The notes under the pieces: generated by a model
Databases searched by the model: none
What the model was told of the DNA's origin: nothing
What the model saw: the letters and a program-made list of their open reading frames with translations, nothing else
Position numbers and translations under genes: made by a program
NCBI RefSeq assembly: GCF_001273775.1
Contig: NZ_CP011801.1
Span: 2,272,001 to 2,336,000 of the forward strand
From: Nitrospira moscoviensis
Lineage (GTDB): Bacteria > Nitrospirota > Nitrospiria > Nitrospirales > Nitrospiraceae
DNA length: 64,000 nucleotides
Reading direction: 5' to 3'
Shown here: piece by piece, positions 39,440 to 48,435 of the stretch
Numbering within the stretch: the stretch's first letter is position 1
Layout of the letters: every line of letters begins with the position of its first letter

Positions 39440-40594
39440 TCACCCCGCCCGCAGCGCTTCCAAGAAACTGTCCCCCACCGGCAGCCGCTCCGCTCGGAGC
39501 GCGTCTACAACCGTCTGCCCCAGATCGGCCGCCGTGGCTCTGGTCCCCAGATTCACGCCTTGCGCGAGCTTCGGCCCGGTCACCAGCAACGGTGCATATT
39601 CCCGCGTCGGCAACTTGGCGGGCTTCGACAAGTCTCGACCATGGTCGGCCGTGATGAACACCACATCCCCGACGCGGAGCCGGTCGAACAGGTCGGGCAA
39701 CCGGCGGTCGAGCGCCTGAAGACTGGCTGCGGCGTCGGCCGCCTCTTCCGGCAACGGACCGAGACTCACATAGAGCAAACCGCGAGGAACTTTATTCAAC
39801 ATCCCCAACGTCTCATCGAACGCGCCGGTGACGGAGGCGGCGGGAAACGACCGCGTGAATCCGCGGCCGCTGAAAAGGCCATGGACCTTGCCGACGCCCA
39901 TGATGATTTGGCTGGACCGATTCAGCTGATCCGGCATGGTGACCCCAGGCGGCTCGGACACCAGATCCGTTCGACCCGCCGCACGATAGCGCCCGGCCTC
40001 GCCCGCAAACGAATGGGCGACGATCCGAATCGGCCCGCCGCTTCCCTTCAACGCTTTCTTGGCGTCCCGGCACCGCTGATACAGATCCGCCGCCGGGAGA
40101 ACCGCCTCGTGAACCGCGACATGGCAGGTGCGTTCGCCATCCGTCCAGACGATCACACTGCCGGCGGCGCGATGTTCCTCGCCATACTCCGCCAGCATAG
40201 CGGCCAACGAGCTGGGGCGAGCGCCGACCGCTTTCCGCCCGAACGCCTGCTCGAGCGCGGCGATATCGTCCGGTGGGACGCCGGTGCGGTAGCGGGTCGG
40301 CCAGGCGCGCAGGATGACGCCGCTCGTTTCCCAATACCCGGCGATCGAATCTTTTCCCTGCGAGGCGAAGCCCAGGCGGCCGAAGCAGCCGTTGGGCTGG
40401 GCCATCGTGCGAACCCCCGAGATCTGTACGAGGTGTCCCAGGCCGAGCGCTTCCAGATTGGGAAGGTCCAGACCGCCGACGGCGTCGGCAAGATGCGCCA
40501 AGGAGTTCGCGCCGGCGTCGCCGTAGTCCGCTGCATCCGGCAGCGAACCGATACCCACTCCATCGATGACGAACAGAATGACCCGATTGATCAT
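39440..40594 (-). CDS. Phosphopentomutase-like protein with altered active site
   Basis: A 384-residue alkaline phosphatase-superfamily protein aligning along its length with DeoB, which interconverts ribose 1- and 5-phosphate. The first metal site is kept: Asp11 (VIDGVGIG) and Asp317-His318 (ITADHG). The phosphorylated Thr of the GKDT motif is Ser83 (GKDSIAGYWE). The second site looks lost: the FDxxxGHRRD segment is missing (YVSLGPLPEEAADAA instead) and the His of DHTREY is Pro329 (LPTREY). The ATG at 40594 overlaps the deoC stop (ATGA) and has GGAGAGG upstream. The position beside deoC fits nucleoside salvage, but catalysis by the usual two-metal mechanism is doubtful. Confidence 0.85.
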   Translation of the reverse strand: MINRVILFVIDGVGIGSLPDAADYGDAGANSLAHLADAVGGLDLPNLEALGLGHLVQISGVRTMAQPNGCFGRLGFASQGKDSIAGYWETSGVILRAWPTRYRTGVPPDDIAALEQAFGRKAVGARPSSLAAMLAEYGEEHRAAGSVIVWTDGERTCHVAVHEAVLPAADLYQRCRDAKKALKGSGGPIRIVAHSFAGEAGRYRAAGRTDLVSEPPGVTMPDQLNRSSQIIMGVGKVHGLFSGRGFTRSFPAASVTGAFDETLGMLNKVPRGLLYVSLGPLPEEAADAAASLQALDRRLPDLFDRLRVGDVVFITADHGRDLSKPAKLPTREYAPLLVTGPKLAQGVNLGTRATAADLGQTVVDALRAERLPVGDSFLEALRAG

Positions 40595-41265
40595 GCAGGC
40601 CTCTCCGCCTGCTTCCATTCTTCCAAGATCTTCACGCTTGCGCTCGTGCCGATACGGTCGGCGCCGGCTTCCAGCATGGCTTGCGTCGTCTTCCAATCCC
40701 TGATCCCGCCGGACGCTTTGACTTTCGCCCGCCCCGCCACCGCTTCGTTCATGAGACGGACATCCTCAACCGTGGCACCACCCGCGCCAAAGCCGGTCGA
40801 TGTCTTGACGTATTCCGCGCCGGCCTCGACCACAAGCGCGCAAGCCGTCAGCTTTTCCTGCCTGGTCAAATAACAGGTCTCAAGAATCACTTTATGTTCG
40901 ACGCGCGGTGTCGCGCGGACGACTTCGGCGATATCGTACCGTACGTAGTCGTGATCGCCGGACTTGAGCCGGCTGACATTGATGACCATATCCAGCACCA
41001 GCGCGCCGCGCGCCACCGCCTCGGTCGCCTCCGCCACCTTGGCCTTGGTGGTATGGCCGCCCAGCGGAAAGCCGATGGGAATGCCGACATGAATGGGAGT
41101 CCCGGCCACGGCCGCTACGGCTTCATCGATGTAACAAGGCGGCACGAAAATGACGGTCATCCCCAGCTCCTTCGCTTCGTGGCAGAGCCGAAGGACATCG
41201 GCCTTCGTGGCCTCAGGCCGCAGCACCGTGTGATCGATCAATGCAGGCAGGTTCCACTGGCTCAT
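40591..41265 (-). CDS. deoC: Deoxyribose-phosphate aldolase
   Basis: A 224-residue class I aldolase that splits deoxyribose 5-phosphate into glyceraldehyde 3-phosphate and acetaldehyde. Features are LIDHTVLRPEAT at the N-terminus, IGFPLGGHTTKAKVAEA, HKVILETCYLT, the Schiff-base Lys in AEYVKTSTGFGAGGAT and the second active Lys in VKASGGIRD. It sits between mltG and the DeoB-like gene with 4-bp ATGA overlaps on both sides. Confidence 0.97.
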   Translation of the reverse strand: MSQWNLPALIDHTVLRPEATKADVLRLCHEAKELGMTVIFVPPCYIDEAVAAVAGTPIHVGIPIGFPLGGHTTKAKVAEATEAVARGALVLDMVINVSRLKSGDHDYVRYDIAEVVRATPRVEHKVILETCYLTRQEKLTACALVVEAGAEYVKTSTGFGAGGATVEDVRLMNEAVAGRAKVKASGGIRDWKTTQAMLEAGADRIGTSASVKILEEWKQAERPA

Positions 41266-42344
41266 GAGGGATGCACCTCCTTCTCGATAACCGGCATGAG
41301 CGGCCCGCTGTCGACGTGCGAATGGCCGCCGCGGCGAAAGGGCCGCTTCTGATACTTCTCCACCGCCTTGTTGTGCTCGACGAGCGAGGAGGAGAACTGG
41401 TGCGTCCCGTCGTTTCTCGACACGAAATACAGGTAGGCCGAGGGCGCGGGATACAAGGCCGCGCGGATGGAATCGAGGCCGGGGCTCGCGATGGGGCCGG
41501 GCGGCAGGCCGGTCCAGCGATAGGTATTGTACGGGCTCGGATGCGACAAGTCCTTCTTGTGCAAATTCCCGTCGAAGTTCGTCAACCCGTAAATCACCGT
41601 GGGATCGCTTTGGAGTGGAATCCGCTTCTTCAAGCGATTGTGGAACACCGACGAAATCTGTGGCCGCTCGTTCCCCGCCCCCGTCTCTTTCTCGATGACC
41701 GAGGCGAGCGTGACGACGTGATGCACCGTCAAGTGCAACTCCTCGGCGCGCGCGCGCAGCTCGTCGCCGAAGACCTGGCCGAACCGCGCGACCATCGCGC
41801 GGGCGACCTCCTTCGCCGAGGTCGGCCGGGAAAATTTGTAGGTGTCCGGATAGAGATACCCCTCCAGCGTCTCGGCCGAGATCCCGAGCGACTGGACAAA
41901 CGCCTTATCGTTCGCGAGCCGCAAAAACTCGACGCGGTCCGCAATCCGCTGCTGCGCCAGCACATCGGCGATCTGCGCCATGGTATAGCCCTCGGGGATC
42001 GTCACGGGATGGAGCACCACGCGGCCGGTCAAGAGCTTCGCCAGGATGTCTTGCGGCGCCATGGCGGCGTGCAATTCATATTCGCCCGGCAGGATCTTGC
42101 GTTCCGCGGTCTGCGCTTTTCCCAGCAATACGAAGGCGGCGCGGCTCTTGATGAGCCCTTCCCGCTCCAACAAGCCGGCGACTTGCTGAAAGGTCGCGCC
42201 TTCTGAAATGACGACGACTTTGGCGGGAGGATGGGCGCTTTCGGGAACGGCGGGCGCTTCAGCCCAGCGAATCATCTGGTAGGCGGCCAGACCGACGAGC
42301 GCGACGGCGAGGATGAGCACGGTCAGGATCAGGCGCAGTCTCAT
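41262..42344 (-). CDS. mltG: Endolytic murein transglycosylase MltG
   Basis: A 360-residue inner-membrane enzyme that cuts nascent glycan strands and limits their length. An N-terminal membrane helix (LILTVLILAVALVGLAAY) is followed by a LysM-like domain and the YceG catalytic domain with ASVIEKETG (catalytic Glu), ISSVFHNRLKKRIPLQSDPTVIYG and PYNTYRWTGLPPGPIASPG. The start lies 85 bp inside the 3' end of ruvX. The membrane helix directly after the ATG shows this start is right, so the overlap is real unless ruvX ends early. Confidence 0.95.
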   Translation of the reverse strand: MRLRLILTVLILAVALVGLAAYQMIRWAEAPAVPESAHPPAKVVVISEGATFQQVAGLLEREGLIKSRAAFVLLGKAQTAERKILPGEYELHAAMAPQDILAKLLTGRVVLHPVTIPEGYTMAQIADVLAQQRIADRVEFLRLANDKAFVQSLGISAETLEGYLYPDTYKFSRPTSAKEVARAMVARFGQVFGDELRARAEELHLTVHHVVTLASVIEKETGAGNERPQISSVFHNRLKKRIPLQSDPTVIYGLTNFDGNLHKKDLSHPSPYNTYRWTGLPPGPIASPGLDSIRAALYPAPSAYLYFVSRNDGTHQFSSSLVEHNKAVEKYQKRPFRRGGHSHVDSGPLMPVIEKEVHPS

Positions 42345-42831
42345 CGGATGGCTCGGTCTCGGTGGAGTAGTCCCAATCCTCGGCTCGGACTTCGGCGGCG
42401 GCCGGCGACGCCGGCTCGGCCTGCGCCTCCAGATAGCTCTGGAGGAGAATCGCGGCGGCCACCCGATCCACGACGCCCTTGCGTTTCTTGCGGCTCATGT
42501 CCGCGGCGATCAGCAGCTCTTCCGCCGCTTTGGTCGTCATCCGCTCGTCCCAGGTGATGACTGGGACGGGCAGCGAGGCCGCAAGCCGCTCTACAAACTG
42601 CCGCACCGCCTGCACCGCCGGGCCCTCTTCGCCGCTGAGCCTCAACGGCAATCCCAGCAGGACCCGCCCGACGTCGTGCGTCTGCACGAGCTCCTGTATA
42701 TGGGCGATGTCCCGATCCAGCGTGCGCCGTTCGTAGGTTTCCAACGGCTGGGCCGTCCACCCGAGCTCATCGCTCAGTGCGACGCCGATCCGCTTCGTGC
42801 CGTGATCCAGGGCGAGAATGCGGCTAGCCAT
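42259..42831 (-). CDS. ruvX: Holliday junction resolvase-like protein RuvX/YqgF
   Basis: A 190-residue RNase H-fold protein involved in pre-16S rRNA 5' processing and possibly junction resolution. The core has ILALDHGTKRIGVALSD, VGRVLLGLPLRLSGEEG, ITWDERMTTKAAEELL and the final VDRVAAAILLQSYLEA. About 45 extra C-terminal residues, acidic then Arg-rich, go beyond the usual length of about 140 and are encoded within the overlap with mltG. The ATG at 42831 follows the alaS stop by 4 bp. Confidence 0.94.
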   Translation of the reverse strand: MASRILALDHGTKRIGVALSDELGWTAQPLETYERRTLDRDIAHIQELVQTHDVGRVLLGLPLRLSGEEGPAVQAVRQFVERLAASLPVPVITWDERMTTKAAEELLIAADMSRKKRKGVVDRVAAAILLQSYLEAQAEPASPAAAEVRAEDWDYSTETEPSDETAPDPDRAHPRRRARRSGRLPDDSLG

Positions 42832-42835
42832 GAGT

Positions 42836-45469
42836 TTACCGCTGGAGTGACGTTTCGACCAGACCAAAAATCTTTTCAAGCGCCGCATCGAGCTTGGAAG
42901 GATCTTTGCCCCCGGCTTGCGCCATTTCTGGACGTCCGCCGCCGGTGCCGCCCACTTCGGCCGCCATGACTTTGACCAGGTCGCCGGCTTTCACCTTCGC
43001 GGCCAGATCCTTCGTGACGACGACGAGCAGGACGACTTTGCCGTCGTCGGTCGCGGCGCCGAGCGCCACCACCCCGCTCTTGAGTTTGTCGCGCAACTGA
43101 TCGGCCAGCGCGCGCATGGCAGTGACGTCCAGCCCGTCCGTGCGCTGCACGTGCACCGGGACGCCCGCGATCGTTTTCGCGGTCGACGTGACCGCAGACC
43201 CGCTCGCCATCTTGAGCTTCAGCTCTTCCAGCTCCCGCTCCTTCTCCTTGAGCTGCGCCATGACCTTGCGGGTCTTGTTGATGACCTCGGACGGCCCGAC
43301 TTTCAGCAACTCGGACAGCTCGCGGACCTCCGCTTCCAGCTTTTTCATCATCGCCAGCGCGCCGCTCCCCGTCTGCGCTTCGATGCGCCGGACGCCGGCC
43401 GCCACGCCGGTCTCGGACACGATGCGGAACAAGCCGATCTCGCCGGTGTGCCGGCAGTGCGTCCCGCCGCACAGTTCCTTGCTGAACGAATCGACCGTCA
43501 CGACGCGCACCTGATCGCCATACTTGTCGCCGAAGAACGCGAGCGCGCCGTTCGCCACGGCATCCTGCAGGCTCATGACTTCCGCGCGCACCTGCTCGTT
43601 CCTGCGAATCTCTTCATTGACCGTCGCCTCGATATCGTCGATGTCGCGGGAGGACAGCGGGCGGAAATGCGCGAAGTCGAACCGCAGCCGGTTCGGCGCC
43701 ACCAGCGACCCATATTGTTTGACGTGGGGGCCGAGCAGGTCGCGCAGAGCCGCATGGACGAGATGGGTCGCCGTATGGTTGCGCGCCGCGTCCTGCCTGG
43801 TCACGCTGTTGACCGTCAGATGCAGTTGTTCGCCTTCCCGGATCCGGCCCTTGCTCACGACGCCCTTGTGTAGGATCAGCGTCGGCGCCGGCCTGATGGT
43901 TTCCTTGATCTCGACTCGTCCCTCCGGGCCGACCAGCACGCCTTGATCGCCGACTTGGCCGCCGCCCTCGGCGTAGAACGGCGTGACGTCCAGGGCCAGC
44001 TCGACGGCATCGCCCTCCACCGCTTCCTTGACCATCCGCTCGCCTTTGAGGATGGCCTGCAGGACGCTGTCCGCTTCCAGACGGTCATAGCCCACGAACT
44101 TCGTGGCGCCGAGCCGTCCCGCCAAGTCCGCCACCGCGGGGCGGGCCGTTTCCTGCTCGAATCCGCCGGTCTTCCTGGCGCGAGTGCGCTGCTCCTCGAT
44201 CGCCCGTTCGAATCCCGCTTCATCGACCGTCATCCCCTGCTCCCGGCAGGCTTCCTGGATCAGATCCATCGGGAAGCCGTAGGTATCGTAGAGCTTGAAG
44301 ACCTCGGTGCCCGGCAGGATCGTTCGGCCGGCCGACTTGGTTTTCGCCATGAGGTCGGTGAGAATCGGCAAGCCTTGATCGAGCGTGGCGATGAACCGCT
44401 CTTCTTCGCCGCGCGTCGCTTCCGAAACGGTGCCGGCCGCCGCGCGCAGCTCGGAATAGGCGCTTGCCATCACCTCGACCACGACGCCGCTCAGCTCGTA
44501 GAGGAACGGCTCAGTGATCCCGAGCAGCCGTCCATGCCGGGCGGCGCGGCGCAGGATGCGCCGCAGCACGTACCCGCGGCCTTCGTTCGAGGGCAAGACG
44601 CCGTCCGCCATCAAAAAGGTGATCGCGCGCAAGTGGTCGGCGATGACGCGCATGGAGCGGTCGCCGCTCGCGTGCGCGCCGTAGCCGGTGCCGGCGCGTT
44701 TCGCGATGGCGGCCAAGATGGGAGTAAAGAGATCGCTGTCGTAATTGCTGTAAACCCCCTGTGCGACGGCCGCCAGCCGTTCCAATCCCATGCCGGTGTC
44801 GATGCTGGGCTTGGGCAGCGGATTCAACCGGCCGGAGGCGTCGCGGTTGAACTGCATGAACACGAGGTTCCAAATCTCGATGACGCGGTCGCCTTCTCCG
44901 TTGGGTGTGTCGTCGCCGGGCACGGACGGTCCCTGATCGAAATGGATTTCCGAGCAGGGGCCGCAAGGACCCGTATCGGCCATCTGCCAAAAGTTGTCCT
45001 TCTCGCCGCACCGGACGATGCGCGACGGGGACACGCCGATTTTCTTCCAGAGCCGGTCGGCTTCGTCGTCTTCCCGAAAGATCGTGACCCACATGCGGTC
45101 CTTGGCGAGCCCCACCGTCTCTGTCAGAAATTCCCAGCCGAAGCGGATCGCGTCTTCCTTGAAATAGTCGCCGAATGAAAAATTGCCCAGCATCTCGAAG
45201 AAGGTGTGGTGCCGGCGCGTGTAGCCGACGTTTTCGAGATCGTTGTGCTTGCCGCCGGCGCGGAGACATTTCTGGACGCTCACGGCGCGTGTATAGGGCC
45301 GCGTCTCTTCACCCAGAAAGACCCGTTTGAATTGATTCATGCCGGCATTGGTGAACAGCAGCGTCGGATCGGCCTGTGGAATCAACGGCGAGCTCGGAAC
45401 GGCCTGATGCCCCTGCTGCTCGAAATACCGGATAAAGGCTTGGCGAAGCTCGTGCGCGCTATTCTTCAT
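42836..45469 (-). CDS. alaS: Alanyl-tRNA synthetase
   Basis: An 877-residue class II synthetase. The aminoacylation domain has NAGMNQFKRVFLGEE and RRHHTFFEMLGNFSFGDYFKEDAI; the editing domain has the zinc motif HTATHLVHAAL and CGGTHCRHTGEIG, which clears Ser/Gly-tRNA. The C-terminal DHHA1 domain ends GGTGGGRPEMAQAGGKD. AGGAC lies upstream of the ATG. It begins the run alaS-ruvX-mltG-deoC-deoB-like. Confidence 0.98.
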   Translation of the reverse strand: MKNSAHELRQAFIRYFEQQGHQAVPSSPLIPQADPTLLFTNAGMNQFKRVFLGEETRPYTRAVSVQKCLRAGGKHNDLENVGYTRRHHTFFEMLGNFSFGDYFKEDAIRFGWEFLTETVGLAKDRMWVTIFREDDEADRLWKKIGVSPSRIVRCGEKDNFWQMADTGPCGPCSEIHFDQGPSVPGDDTPNGEGDRVIEIWNLVFMQFNRDASGRLNPLPKPSIDTGMGLERLAAVAQGVYSNYDSDLFTPILAAIAKRAGTGYGAHASGDRSMRVIADHLRAITFLMADGVLPSNEGRGYVLRRILRRAARHGRLLGITEPFLYELSGVVVEVMASAYSELRAAAGTVSEATRGEEERFIATLDQGLPILTDLMAKTKSAGRTILPGTEVFKLYDTYGFPMDLIQEACREQGMTVDEAGFERAIEEQRTRARKTGGFEQETARPAVADLAGRLGATKFVGYDRLEADSVLQAILKGERMVKEAVEGDAVELALDVTPFYAEGGGQVGDQGVLVGPEGRVEIKETIRPAPTLILHKGVVSKGRIREGEQLHLTVNSVTRQDAARNHTATHLVHAALRDLLGPHVKQYGSLVAPNRLRFDFAHFRPLSSRDIDDIEATVNEEIRRNEQVRAEVMSLQDAVANGALAFFGDKYGDQVRVVTVDSFSKELCGGTHCRHTGEIGLFRIVSETGVAAGVRRIEAQTGSGALAMMKKLEAEVRELSELLKVGPSEVINKTRKVMAQLKEKERELEELKLKMASGSAVTSTAKTIAGVPVHVQRTDGLDVTAMRALADQLRDKLKSGVVALGAATDDGKVVLLVVVTKDLAAKVKAGDLVKVMAAEVGGTGGGRPEMAQAGGKDPSKLDAALEKIFGLVETSLQR

Positions 45470-45481
45470 ATGTCCTGTCTT

Positions 45482-45961
45482 TCATTCAGGTTCATCGCGG
45501 AGCTTTATTATACGGGCGATCGTCTCCTCCTCGAAACCCCACTGACGTAGGAGGCGCACGGCCTGGGCCGGCTTGTAGCGACGTCCCTTCCGCTGCTTGG
45601 TCTTCAGCGCCCGGCGCGCCAGATCTTCCTCGTCGGCCGCCTGTACGACCCGATCCGTCACTTCGTCCGCAAGCGATTCTGCAACGCCGCGGGCCCGCAG
45701 CTCGGCCTTCAGTCTGGCCCGCCCCATCGGGTGGCGGGCCAAGCGGCGCTCGATCCACCGTTCGGCGTAGGCGTGATCGTCAAGGTACCGGAGACCGGAC
45801 AAGCGGCGGATGACGTGTTGGGCTTGGGTGGGCGAAGCCCCTCGATGAAGGAGAAACTGCTCGACCTGGGCGACCGTGCGGTCCCACCGGGCCAGATAGC
45901 GCACCGCCAGATCCATCCACTGATCCGGTGAAAGAGCGGCGGTCCGGCGGCGGGGGCTCAC
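45482..45961 (-). CDS. recX: Regulatory protein RecX
   Basis: A 159-residue RecX, which caps RecA filaments and inhibits recombinase activity. It consists of three-helix repeats with typical stretches AVRYLARWDRTVAQVEQFLLHRG, LRYLDDHAYAERWIERRL and GRARLKAELRARGV. It starts with GTG 12 bp after the recA stop, the classical recA-recX arrangement. Confidence 0.92.
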   Translation of the reverse strand: MSPRRRTAALSPDQWMDLAVRYLARWDRTVAQVEQFLLHRGASPTQAQHVIRRLSGLRYLDDHAYAERWIERRLARHPMGRARLKAELRARGVAESLADEVTDRVVQAADEEDLARRALKTKQRKGRRYKPAQAVRLLRQWGFEEETIARIIKLRDEPE

Positions 45962-45973
45962 GGAAGGGAGCGC

Positions 45974-47047
45974 CTACTTGTGCGCCCGCTTGTCTTCCCG
46001 CTGCGGCGCCGGCTTCTCATCCTTCGCCTCGGCTTTTTTGTCGCCGCGCGCCGGCACGCCGGCCAGCTCCCGCAGCTTCGCTTCGATGTCGCGCGCCGTG
46101 GCGGGATTGTTCTTCAAGAAGTCGCGGGCCGCCTCCCGCCCCTGCCCGATCCGCTCTCCTTTATAGGAGTACCAGGCGCCCGACTTCTCGATCACCCGCT
46201 TGTCGACGCCCAAGTCCACCAGCTCACCGGTCTTCGAGATGCCTTCGGCGAACATGATGTCGAACTCCGCCTGCTTGAAGGGCGGCGCCATTTTGTTTTT
46301 CACGACCTTGACGCGAACCCGACTGCCCATCACGTCCTGGCCTTCTTTGATGGATTCGATGCGCCGGATGTCGAGGCGGACCGAGGAATAGAATTTGAGC
46401 GCGTTGCCGCCCGTGGTCGTCTCGGGATTACCGAACATCACGCCGAGCTTCATGCGGATCTGATTGATGAAGATGACCGTCGTGAGCGATTTGGAAATGG
46501 CCCCGGTCAGCTTGCGCAGGGCCTGCGACATAAGCCGCGCCTGCAAGCCCATGTGGGCGTCGCCCATCTCGCCCTCGATTTCCGCGCGCGGCGTCAGCGC
46601 GGCGACGGAATCCACGACGATCAAATCGATCGCCCCGCTGCGCACCAGCGTCTCGGCGATTTCCAGGGCCTGTTCGCCTGTATCCGGCTGCGAGACCAGC
46701 AGATCGTCGGCCTGCACGCCTAATTTGCGCGCATAGGTGAGGTCGAGCGCATGCTCCGCGTCGATGAAGGCCGCGACGCCGCCCGTCTTCTGCACTTCGG
46801 CGATACAATGGAGCGTCAACGTGGTCTTGCCCGACGCTTCAGGGCCAAAAATCTCGATGACCCGACCGCGGGGGAGGCCGCCGACGCCCAGCGCAATGTC
46901 GAGCCCCAGCGAACCGGTGGAAATCGCCGGGACGTCCGCCGGTTTCTCGTCGGCCCCCAGCTTCATGATCGCGCCCTTCCCGTACTGCTTCTCGATCTGG
47001 GACAGGGCCAAATCCAACGCGCGCTTCTTGTCGTCTTTCTCCGCCAT
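45974..47047 (-). CDS. recA: Recombinase RecA
   Basis: A 357-residue recombinase. Walker A is [10 protein letters not shown]; other hallmarks are [46 protein letters not shown], the L2 region [41 protein letters not shown] (read in parts) and a Lys/Glu-rich C-terminal tail. GGAGAT lies upstream of the ATG. RecA promotes strand exchange and LexA self-cleavage. A palindrome upstream may be its operator. Confidence 0.98.
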   Translation of the reverse strand: MAEKDDKKRALDLALSQIEKQYGKGAIMKLGADEKPADVPAISTGSLGLDIALGVGGLPRGRVIEIFGPEASGKTTLTLHCIAEVQKTGGVAAFIDAEHALDLTYARKLGVQADDLLVSQPDTGEQALEIAETLVRSGAIDLIVVDSVAALTPRAEIEGEMGDAHMGLQARLMSQALRKLTGAISKSLTTVIFINQIRMKLGVMFGNPETTTGGNALKFYSSVRLDIRRIESIKEGQDVMGSRVRVKVVKNKMAPPFKQAEFDIMFAEGISKTGELVDLGVDKRVIEKSGAWYSYKGERIGQGREAARDFLKNNPATARDIEAKLRELAGVPARGDKKAEAKDEKPAPQREDKRAHK

Positions 47048-47088
47048 GGGATCTCCTACCTCGATTAGGGATGGAATTTGGGCGGGGG

Positions 47089-47120
47089 GATTATAGCGAA
47101 GCGAGCTAGGGAAACCTAGC
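47089..47120 (-). promoter_or_regulatory. recA promoter region with 16-bp palindrome (candidate SOS operator)
   Basis: On the minus strand, GCTAGG-TTTC-CCTAGC (47120-47105) lies immediately upstream of a perfect TATAAT -10 element (47095-47090), about 45 bp before the recA ATG. No good -35 is visible, and the palindrome covers that position. It does not match the LexA boxes of Escherichia or Bacillus. Confidence 0.4.
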
Positions 47121-47152
47121 CTAATTTGAGGAGGTCGTCCAAACCGGCCGGC

Positions 47153-47482
47153 TCAGCGCCCCGCTCGCGCGGCGACGGCGAAGGGGAAAAAGTACCGCTC
47201 CAGACCGGCGAAATCGCTGTGATACTCTTTCCCGCCGAACATGGCGTCGCACAACAGCTCGCGCGCACGCGTCAACTCTTTCCGGCGGCCCTTCCACCGC
47301 GGATCGCCGATGGTGAGATCAAGGAGTTCCAGCGCCCGCACGAAGGCCTTCTCGCACTGCTGCGCGTCCTTGGCCTGCCAGCGATGGGCGCGCCCGACCT
47401 CACTGCCCACATTCGCGAGTTGCTCAACCAGCGACATCGTATACCAGCGGCCTGCCGCAAGGCCGGCATGGTGATGGGTCAT
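47153..47482 (-). CDS. Uncharacterised helical protein coupled to DUF5674 gene
   Basis: A 109-residue protein, predicted mainly helical (SLVEQLANVGSEVGRAHRW, CEKAFVRALELLDLTI, RKELTRARELLCDAMFGG). No family is recognised with certainty. The ATG comes 3 bp after the stop of the DUF5674 gene, so the two are co-translated. A two-gene layout of small proteins like this is seen in toxin-antitoxin pairs, but nothing in the sequence proves such a role. Confidence 0.65.
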   Translation of the reverse strand: MTHHHAGLAAGRWYTMSLVEQLANVGSEVGRAHRWQAKDAQQCEKAFVRALELLDLTIGDPRWKGRRKELTRARELLCDAMFGGKEYHSDFAGLERYFFPFAVAARAGR

Positions 47483-47485
47483 GAT

Positions 47486-47833
47486 CTAACTCGTCACCAA
47501 TCTATTCACCACCGCGATCACGGCTTCTCTGATCGAAGGACTTTCGACGCAGCGTGACCGGTTCCCGCTGGACGGCCGCACAGTGATCATCGAATCGAAT
47601 TCGATCCACGTCTCATCGGATTGATCAGGATAGAGGTTGATGCCCCACAAATGACGTTGGTGGGAGCCTTGGTCCAAGAGCACGGCTTCCTCGTCCGCGT
47701 GGAGATCCCCGCCGAGCGCCATCACTCCGCGTTCCACGTCAACGACCGCTTTGACCATATCGCCGAACTGACGCTCGGCCATTGCGTGCAGATCGGCTCT
47801 CGAGATCCCGGGGTCGACTACGGTGATAGGCAT
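47486..47833 (-). CDS. DUF5674 family protein
   Basis: A 115-residue protein matching the small DUF5674 family: DMVKAVVDVERGVMALGGDLHADEEAVLL, GSHQRHLWGINLYPD, EFDSMITVRPSSGNRSR (each read in parts). Function unknown. The ATG at 47833 is chosen; the longer frame begins with a TTG that itself forms part of a TTGACA sequence (47902-47897), a possible -35 element for this pair. Coupled with the helical protein gene downstream. Confidence 0.75.
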   Translation of the reverse strand: MPITVVDPGISRADLHAMAERQFGDMVKAVVDVERGVMALGGDLHADEEAVLLDQGSHQRHLWGINLYPDQSDETWIEFDSMITVRPSSGNRSRCVESPSIREAVIAVVNRLVTS

Positions 47834-47941
47834 GGCGATAGTGGGACCGTACCCGTGTGCACGCGAAGGCCACCATAGCCCAAGAAGCCTCTGTGTTGTC
47901 AATGGAGCCGGGGAGCTTGCGGGCGACCAGGCGGGCGGCGC

Positions 47942-48349
47942 CTATAGCGTCTCACCTGGTTTGGGGTGATCCTCGGAAGAATGTTTGCGGGGATGTTTGA
48001 AGCGGAAATGAAAGTCGTGCCAGCCCGACTCGGGTGAATGAGAGAACCAGCCTTCGGCCTTCACGTGCTCGTCCGATTTGGACTTGCCCTTGGGATAGAG
48101 TTTCAACTCGAGACGCCCGCGCCGATCGCCTTTCGATTCTGAATCAGGCAGGGCGCCATCGATTTGGACGTGATCCTCGAGAATATCCATCGCCCGATTC
48201 AACAGCGACCGGAGCATATGGGTGCTGAGGGATTCGCGAAAGGGCTGATCGGGGTCGAACGCCGGCGCTTCGGCGGCGGCCGGACGCGCGTTGAAGACCA
48301 GAACAGAGAACAGCGCCGTGAAGACGGCGACGATCATGACCCGTGTCAT
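47942..48349 (-). CDS. Putative secreted protein, 135 aa
   Basis: The N-terminus is a signal peptide (MTRVMIVAVFTALFSVLVFNARPAAAEA). The mature part is charged: a helical segment (STHMLRSLLNRAMDILEDHV) and a Lys/His-rich tail (LELKLYPKGKSKSDEHVKAE, FHFRFKHPRKHSSEDH). No family is recognised. The His-rich end could bind metal, but this is only a compositional remark. It is divergent from the next small ORF. Confidence 0.65.
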   Translation of the reverse strand: MTRVMIVAVFTALFSVLVFNARPAAAEAPAFDPDQPFRESLSTHMLRSLLNRAMDILEDHVQIDGALPDSESKGDRRGRLELKLYPKGKSKSDEHVKAEGWFSHSPESGWHDFHFRFKHPRKHSSEDHPKPGETL

Positions 48350-48435
48350 GGCGTGATGGTATCCGACGAAAATCCGAGGGTCAAGGGCGGGCCGACGAGC
48401 GATGGTGAATCTTGCTCTAGCCTACCCGGCGGAGT

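Noticed and set aside
43943..45178. Long antisense frame in alaS, and similar ones in the RND pump and valS
   Set aside because: No recognisable domains, no ribosome binding site, and the sense genes are certain.
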